Part shown: piece by piece, positions 57,930-64,000 of the stretch
How the letters are laid out: every line of letters starts with the position of its first letter
How positions within the stretch are numbered: the first letter of the stretch is position 1
Source of the DNA: Nitrososphaeria archaeon
Lineage (GTDB): Archaea; Thermoproteota; Nitrososphaeria; Conexivisphaerales; DTJL01
Reading direction: 5' to 3'
DNA length: 64,000 nt
Assembly (NCBI GenBank): GCA_029775965.1
Contig: JARVJU010000005.1
Location: 1 to 64,000, forward strand
Translations under genes and position numbers: made by a program
The notes under the pieces: model-generated
What the model saw: only the letters and a program-made list of their open reading frames with translations
Databases searched by the model: none
What the model was told of the DNA's origin: nothing

Positions 57930-58478
57930 TTGGCTCCAAGAATGCTGCTACTCACAGGTATGCCAGCTGTAGGTAAAACAACTATAGTAAGCAGATTAGT
58001 TCAACAGCTTAGAAATTACGGAATCTCAGTTGGAGGTATTTACTCGATAGAAAGGAGGATAGAAGGTAAGAGAGCAGGTTTTGTCATGATCGACCTAATG
58101 ACAGGAAGCAGGCAGGATCTTGCAGCGCAGCATGGAGAAGGGCCAAAAATGGGAAAGTACAGAGTGAACCTGAAGGCTCTGGAAGAGTTTGCTGTTAAAG
58201 CCATTGACCAGGCTATGCAGTATGCAGATGTAGTCATAATAGACGAGGTTGGTCCGATGGAGCTTATGAGTCCTGGGTTCAGAAGGGCTGTAGAGAGGCT
58301 TGAGCAGTCTGCAAAAGCGTCTGTTCTTGTTGTGCATGCCAGACTAAAGGATCCCCTGATTTTGAATCTGAAGAATAAAGAGTACTCAGAGCTCTTCGAG
58401 GTGACACTGCAGAACAGGGATGAGCTACCAGCTATTTTAAAAGAAAAGATATTGAAGGTGCTGGCTATTGGTAAATAG
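57930..58478 (+). CDS. THEP1-type nucleoside triphosphatase
   Basis: LLTGMPAVGKTTIVSRLVQQLRNYGISVGGIYSIERRIEGKRAGFVMIDLMTGSR...VIIDEVGPMELMSPGF. Confidence 0.92.
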   Translation: MAPRMLLLTGMPAVGKTTIVSRLVQQLRNYGISVGGIYSIERRIEGKRAGFVMIDLMTGSRQDLAAQHGEGPKMGKYRVNLKALEEFAVKAIDQAMQYADVVIIDEVGPMELMSPGFRRAVERLEQSAKASVLVVHARLKDPLILNLKNKEYSELFEVTLQNRDELPAILKEKILKVLAIGK

Positions 58479-59130
58479 CAGACTTATAATCGGGGTTGAC
58501 GATGCTGGAAGAGGATGCATAATGGGGCCTCTTGTTATTGCAGGAATTTCAATACCAGAATACAAAGCCAATTTACTTGCAGGCTACGGTGTGAAGGATT
58601 CTAAGCTTCTTAGGCCAGAGCAGAGAGAAAGATTGTATGATGTTATTATGTCTTTATGCTCTGATGTTTCTGTTGAGATGATACCTGCAGAAAGAATTGA
58701 CGAATTTGTAAGACATAAGAAAAAGCATACTAAGCTGAATTACCTCGAGGCGATACATATGGCTAAAGTGATAAACAAACTAGCTGGCGAGGTAGCATAC
58801 GTTGATGCTTCTGATACAGATATTTCTCTCTTCGCAGAGCAGATCTCTTCTAGCTTAACCAGAAAGATCGGGCTTGTAGCTACACACCATGCTGATAGAT
58901 TATTCGTGGTTTCCTCAGCAGCAAGCATTGTGGCCAAGGTTGTAAGGGATAGAGAAATAGAAATGATAAAATCGAAGATAGGGGATTTCGGGTCAGGATA
59001 TCCTTCAGACCCCAAGACATTGAGGTTCCTGAGAAATTGGCTAGAAGAGCACGAAGACATTCCTCCCTATTCCAGAAAGACATGGAAGACATGGAAAAGA
59101 ATTACAGTAACGAAAGGAGAGCTGGTATGA
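58468..59130 (+). CDS. rnhB: Ribonuclease HII
   Basis: IIGVDDAGRGCIMGPLVIAGI...VVSSAASIVAKVVRDREIE...FGSGYPSDPKT. Confidence 0.95.
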   Translation: MVNSRLIIGVDDAGRGCIMGPLVIAGISIPEYKANLLAGYGVKDSKLLRPEQRERLYDVIMSLCSDVSVEMIPAERIDEFVRHKKKHTKLNYLEAIHMAKVINKLAGEVAYVDASDTDISLFAEQISSSLTRKIGLVATHHADRLFVVSSAASIVAKVVRDREIEMIKSKIGDFGSGYPSDPKTLRFLRNWLEEHEDIPPYSRKTWKTWKRITVTKGELV

Positions 59131-59861
59131 GCCTAGGAGAACAGATAAAATACTGGCTTACACATAGAAGGGGGAAAGTTTTTTGGGCCTCAGTATTACT
59201 ATCTGTTCTGTTTATTCTTGGTTCGATTGTAGAAAAGGGTTCGACTTCGAATATTCTCGGAGAATTGACCATAGAACCAGGCCAGATAGTTCTCATGACA
59301 GTCCAGCTCTTTGCAATAATAGATCCCGTTGGTGTTCTGCCTATCTATCTGATGTATGAACAGGATTTGCAATCAGCTCAGAAGACAAAACTCGCAAGGA
59401 CTGTAGCCACAGCGATGTTTGCCATTCTCCTCCTTTTTGTCTTCCTAGGCCCGCTCATTTTGGATGCTCTCCACGTAACATTGTACAGCTTCATGCTGGG
59501 TGGAGGTGTCATACTCATGGTCTTAGCTATAGATATGCTTGGCGAAGGCCCAAGGACAAAAACACTAGACGCTGCTGAGGCTGCAGTAGTACCTATTGCA
59601 AGTCCTTTGCTCGTTGGTCCAGGGACGCTAGCAACGATAATGGTATTTGTAGGAACAAGGCCTCTCATAGACGTATTGATCAGCGCAATAATAGTAACTT
59701 TTCTGGTTGCTCTAACTCTGATCTTCTCATCGTCTATAGCTAAAGTTATGGGTAGAAATGGGCTTAGAGCAGCAAGTAGGCTTTTCGGTATTGTTATAGC
59801 CGCAATGGCTGCTCAGCTTATCCACGATGCGCTTCTTGGATGGGGTATTCTCCATGCATGA
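59127..59861 (+). CDS. MarC-family membrane protein
   Basis: FAIIDPVGVLPIYLMYEQ...VPIASPLLVGPGTLATIMVFVG; start reassigned to 59127. Confidence 0.9.
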   Translation: MSLGEQIKYWLTHRRGKVFWASVLLSVLFILGSIVEKGSTSNILGELTIEPGQIVLMTVQLFAIIDPVGVLPIYLMYEQDLQSAQKTKLARTVATAMFAILLLFVFLGPLILDALHVTLYSFMLGGGVILMVLAIDMLGEGPRTKTLDAAEAAVVPIASPLLVGPGTLATIMVFVGTRPLIDVLISAIIVTFLVALTLIFSSSIAKVMGRNGLRAASRLFGIVIAAMAAQLIHDALLGWGILHA

Positions 59862-59862
59862 A

Positions 59863-60930
59863 TCATCTTTCTCTCTTTCCTTCAACAAATTCCATAAATG
59901 CCCTTTTCGCTTCATCATATGGAAGCTGAAGGGGAGGATGCTTAAAGCAGTAGCTTGATAAGCTGACAAGGGGGCCGGAAAGTCCTCTTTCAAGGGCTAT
60001 CTTTGTCCCTCTTATTGCGTCAATCATTATTCCACCACTGTCTGGAGCATCGACTACATGCAGTTTCGCCTCAATTGTTACAGGTGTATTACCAAAATAT
60101 CTTCCTTTTATCCAGATATAGCATATTTTATCATTTTTTAGAAATTCAACATAATCACTTGGTCCAATTCTTGTAGGAACGCTATACGGAGTCATTGCCC
60201 TTACTGCGCTTGTCTTGCTTTCCCTTTTATCTGCAAGTCTCTGCTCTTCAAGCATATTAAGAAAGTCCGTATCTCCCCCTATGTTGAGCTGATACGTCTG
60301 ATCTATCTTTGCGCCTCTATCATGTAATAATTTTATCAGTGTCTTGTGAAGTACAGTCGCACCTATCTGACTCATAACATCATCCCCAGCAACAGGTAAA
60401 GACGCTTTATCGAATCTATCCGCCCAGGCCTTGTTGCTCGCAATAAACACAGGCATCGCATTCACGAATGCAACACCTGCTTTTATCGCCTGCTCAGCAT
60501 ACCACTGGACAGCTTTAGTACTACCCACAGGCAGATAGTTCACTAGTATCTCTGTTTCTGTCTCCTTCAGCTCCTTTGCAACATCCACAGAGGGTTGATC
60601 CGACTCCTTTATGACACCTGAAAGATACTTGCCAAGCCCATCTATTACAGGTCCCTTCTTTACCTTTACACCTATCTTCTGAACATCGAAGAATTTTGGT
60701 GTATTATTAAGCCCGCTGAATATTGCGTCCGCAAGATCTTTGCCAACTTTTTCCTTATCAACGTCAAAGGCAGCAACGAAGTCAATATCAGAAGGGGTTA
60801 TACCGCCGAGCGAATAGCTGAGCAGTCCTATTGCTTCATCTTGAGGTAATTTTGAATAATATTTTGTCCCCTGAATTAAAGCAGAAGCGCAGTTCCCTAT
60901 CCCTGCTAAAGCGACCTTTACCTTTGCCAT
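59863..60930 (-). CDS. ino1: Myo-inositol-1-phosphate synthase
   Basis: KVALAGIGNCASALIQGTKYY...VAGDDVMSQIGATVLHKTLIKLLHDRGAKIDQTYQLNIGGDTDFLNM. Confidence 0.94.
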   Translation of the reverse strand: MAKVKVALAGIGNCASALIQGTKYYSKLPQDEAIGLLSYSLGGITPSDIDFVAAFDVDKEKVGKDLADAIFSGLNNTPKFFDVQKIGVKVKKGPVIDGLGKYLSGVIKESDQPSVDVAKELKETETEILVNYLPVGSTKAVQWYAEQAIKAGVAFVNAMPVFIASNKAWADRFDKASLPVAGDDVMSQIGATVLHKTLIKLLHDRGAKIDQTYQLNIGGDTDFLNMLEEQRLADKRESKTSAVRAMTPYSVPTRIGPSDYVEFLKNDKICYIWIKGRYFGNTPVTIEAKLHVVDAPDSGGIMIDAIRGTKIALERGLSGPLVSLSSYCFKHPPLQLPYDEAKRAFMEFVEGKRER

Positions 60931-60971
60931 GGAGTTTTATCCAGATAAAAGTCGATATAAAAGTATATCTT

Positions 60972-61658
60972 CTAAGCCGGACCCTGCTTCAGCCTGATCA
61001 GCTTGGCAAAATACTTACCATGGTCGTCTGTTCTATTAGTAAAGGCCCATTCATTGGGTTTCTGTGGATTATACTTTACAAAGTTCTTCTGAGGATCGGA
61101 AGATATCTTGACAAAGAAGTAAAGATCACTCCCTTCTGAATCCCCTATATGAACGAATATACCTAGATATGATTGATTGTCAGCAGTAGATAGGTAAAGA
61201 GGAGCTGGTGATTCGTCCAGAAGCATGCGGTAGGGACTTAGTTTCAGTAGTCCTATAACATCAGACAACTCCATTTGACTAGCTAAAGATGACGCCGCAA
61301 GGTTATTATTCAGAGCCTTTTTGAATGAATCAGGTACTTTTCTTATATGGAGGATTGGAGAATAAAGATTCCTCGCATCGGAAGCATCATCAGAAAAATT
61401 GACCTCCTCTGATTCTCCTTCAAGTCTGTATCTTAGAAAATGGTCTATCTTCTTGCTTCTAGCGAAGAAGAAGACCGGAGAATCGCCAAGCTGCTCAGTA
61501 TGAACAGATAGGACGAAGCTACCATCATCATCTTCTATTCCAAATATGGGTTTAGGGACTCTTTCAAAAGCGCACGCCAGTCTTCCTAGGTCGCTTAGAG
61601 AACTTAGCTCTCTGAATACAGGTTTCACTTTTAAGTCTTGCATGTTTTTAACGTACAT
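60972..61658 (-). CDS. Hypothetical protein (228 aa)
   Basis: Long uninterrupted ORF between ino1 and uppS; no recognised motif. Confidence 0.6.
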   Translation of the reverse strand: MYVKNMQDLKVKPVFRELSSLSDLGRLACAFERVPKPIFGIEDDDGSFVLSVHTEQLGDSPVFFFARSKKIDHFLRYRLEGESEEVNFSDDASDARNLYSPILHIRKVPDSFKKALNNNLAASSLASQMELSDVIGLLKLSPYRMLLDESPAPLYLSTADNQSYLGIFVHIGDSEGSDLYFFVKISSDPQKNFVKYNPQKPNEWAFTNRTDDHGKYFAKLIRLKQGPA

Positions 61659-61992
61659 AGCACCTTATTTAAGCAGTTTCATATCTTCCATCGAATATTC
61701 CTATGTCACACAAATCTTTGCAGTAGGCATTCTGCAAGGAATTAGATGCTCTGGAAAAATATACAGCTATAGGATGTAGTCTGAACAAAGCGAAGATGAG
61801 AGAATGCTTGACAAAAACAAGCATCCTGCATAGCTGCCAAGCAAATTCTGGGGTAGACTGCATTTTGACCGTTTAAAGATAGAGAAAGCTGAGACACTGC
61901 TAAAACTGATTATCGTATGGAATATATTCATCCGATATTCTGATCACCTAGTAATGCTTTTCTAAATCTGCTGTGAAAATGTACAGCTCAAT

Positions 61993-62793
61993 TCATCTTC
62001 CGAATCGTCTCTGTCTTTGCTGATATGTTCTTATAGCTCTTAGGAAGTCCAGCTTTCTAAATCCAGGCCAGTATACATCCATAAACACAAGTTCGCTGTA
62101 GGCAGACTGCCAAAGCAGAAATCCACTAAGCCTTACTTCGCCAGAAGTTCTTATGATAAGATCCGGGTCCGGGTCTGGAAGAAACGAAGTGAAAAGATAG
62201 CTTGAGAATTTCTGTTCGTCAATCTCTAGTGGATCTAGCTTCCCTTGCGAAACCTCAGCAGCTATCTTTTTCACTGCCTGCAAAATCTCCATCCTTCCTC
62301 CATATGCTACTGCAAAGTTTAGGTACAGGTCATTGTAGTTGACAGATTCTTGCTCCAGTTTTACGAGTCTGTTTCTTATCTCTTCTGGCAAAAGCTCAAG
62401 ATTTCCAAGTGCTTTGACTCTGACCTTATGTTTATGAACATAACCTCCGTTCAGTAGTTTATCCAGCTTTTGCCCCATGACAGAGTATATTGCATCCAAG
62501 TCCTCTTTTGGTCTACCTAAATTCTCGGTAGAGAGTGCATATAGAGTAAGAGAATTTATTCCATATTCTAGGCACCATTCAAGTAGATTTTCAACTCTAT
62601 CTGCTCCAAAGACGTACCCCATCCATGTGGGATACTCTCTCTCACCCGCCCATCTTCTGTTGCCATCAAGTATAACTCCTATATGCTTTGGCATTGTGCC
62701 TCCCCTGATCTCCCGCTGCAGAATGTATGTGTAGAGACGGTAAACACCGATATACTTCAGCATTACAGATAAGATGCTATTCATCTTGCTCAA
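61993..62793 (-). CDS. uppS: Cis-prenyltransferase (undecaprenyl diphosphate synthase family)
   Basis: PKHIGVILDGNRRWAGEREYPTWMGYVFGADRVENLLEWCLEYGINSLTLYALSTENLGRP...DLIIRTSGEVRLSGFLLWQSAYSELVF. Confidence 0.96.
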   Translation of the reverse strand: MSKMNSILSVMLKYIGVYRLYTYILQREIRGGTMPKHIGVILDGNRRWAGEREYPTWMGYVFGADRVENLLEWCLEYGINSLTLYALSTENLGRPKEDLDAIYSVMGQKLDKLLNGGYVHKHKVRVKALGNLELLPEEIRNRLVKLEQESVNYNDLYLNFAVAYGGRMEILQAVKKIAAEVSQGKLDPLEIDEQKFSSYLFTSFLPDPDPDLIIRTSGEVRLSGFLLWQSAYSELVFMDVYWPGFRKLDFLRAIRTYQQRQRRFGR

Positions 62794-63171
62794 AGTGCAT
62801 CAACTTCCAGCAACATAATTTCTTTATTGAGAATCGTTCGCACATTGCAAAAATACTCAGTATCAAACGGACTATAAACCAACATTTTCACACTTATTTT
62901 CATATCTGTTATTTCCTCTTAACAGCTAGAGTCAAAAGACAATTCCCATTCTTTCCAGGTTGTGCTAACTTTATCATGTGTTGGCTGGAGAAATTATTTG
63001 CTGACCGAGATTTCTGCAAATGCATAAAAGGTAAGTGGCAAGAAACCTTACATTTAAGATTTATGTGATGAATTTGTTCGATAAAATATATGCAGATCAT
63101 CTGGTATATTTTCAACATATCTTATTATGCCTCTGCGGGAATGACAATACTAGAGAAGGCAAGGATATGCT

Positions 63172-64000
63172 TTAGCTCCTTGGACTATCAACTGTTGTCC
63201 TTCTTCCTGAATAAAACCCGTAGACCATGTAAATCAGAACAAGAATGACAGCTAGGCCAGCTAGTAAAAGTGAAACCACCGGTACAGCAGATCTCGATGG
63301 ATTTTCAATCAGTGCAACCAGGGCCAAGACTGGGGAATACATAAGCACAAGTGCAGCAAGTTCTATAAGGTCTTTTGCCAATTTTACATTCTTTCTTATA
63401 GCATGATATGCAGCGTCAACTCCGATGTTGATTCCAACTGCAAGCCATATCATAAGAGCAGAGTGTGATATGAATGTTCCAATAATTATCCCAAGATTCC
63501 TATACAGCAGTGTTGTGTTCGATAATATGGTGGAAGCGTTCGGCAACTCTGTTATGGCAGAATAGCCCTGTATAACAGCAACTATGCCCATCATTATCGC
63601 AGCTAAAAAGGCAAAGAATCTGGCATAGAAGAATGTCCTCCTCCTTGCTTGAGAGAACATGTTATCCAGGCCAAAACCTCTAACAACGAATATTACTCCT
63701 AGCAACAGAGCTAGTATGTAAGCAAAGTCTATGTAAAGCCCGAAAAATGCAAGTATCCCATAAAGAACAAGCAGTATGCCAGGTATCCCTAGAACATACT
63801 TTGAATATCTAGGTTCATAGACCAGCATCTTCAGGTATTTACCAAGTATCCTGTACGTCTCTTCGACGCTAGCACTGTGTTTTATGACTATTCTCTTAGT
63901 GCTGACTATAGGGGCCAGCCCTTGAAGCAATGGTACTATGTGCTCATCCTCGAAGCCATCCGAAACCAACACTATTCCATCAGGTCTCAGGTCAGAGATC
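63172..64000 (-). CDS. DUF373-family membrane protein, 5' truncated by the right window edge
   Basis: ISDLRPDGIVLVSDGFEDEHIVPLLQGLAPIVSTKRIVIKHSASVEETYRILGKYLKML...; the frame remains open to position 64000 upstream of the listed ATG. Confidence 0.8.
   Translation of the reverse strand, partial: ISDLRPDGIVLVSDGFEDEHIVPLLQGLAPIVSTKRIVIKHSASVEETYRILGKYLKMLVYEPRYSKYVLGIPGILLVLYGILAFFGLYIDFAYILALLLGVIFVVRGFGLDNMFSQARRRTFFYARFFAFLAAIMMGIVAVIQGYSAITELPNASTILSNTTLLYRNLGIIIGTFISHSALMIWLAVGINIGVDAAYHAIRKNVKLAKDLIELAALVLMYSPVLALVALIENPSRSAVPVVSLLLAGLAVILVLIYMVYGFYSGRRTTVDSPRS

Noticed and set aside
1-64000. CRISPR array or defence island
   Set aside because: No regularly spaced direct repeats and no Cas, restriction-modification or toxin-antitoxin families were recognised; the window is mostly core genes.

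Overview
This 64 kb window is archaeal chromosome, most likely TACK/Thaumarchaeota-related (inferred from gene content only). It is mostly dense core information-processing genes. The main block is a long S10/spc-type ribosomal superoperon running uL3 to uL15, then secY, adk, an EMC3-like gene, cmk and cbf5. A second block holds smc-scpA-scpB, eS8, SRP19, gar1, TFB, a TFE-beta-like gene, rlmE, a THEP1 NTPase, rnhB and marC. Other recognisable genes are glmS, nop5-fibrillarin, radA carrying an intein, asnS, an rqcH-led operon, a RadA paralog, an LSm protein, rio2, pyrG, pepQ, ino1 and uppS. The accessory DNA is limited. A TnpB N-terminus missing from the ORF track runs off the left edge on the minus strand with its IS605-type left end, and several solo IS200/IS605-like terminal motifs are scattered elsewhere. 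Leads beyond routine annotation include the radA intein in the P-loop, a tRNA-Gly with C33, a tRNA-Ser whose anticodon arm does not fold without introns, a ThiI-like protein with a destroyed PP-loop, a small ORF with two mutually exclusive hairpins, an RqcH/RNase/AMMECR1 operon, and a wHTH gene with two in-frame TAG codons. All family calls come from reading the translated sequence; no database search was run.
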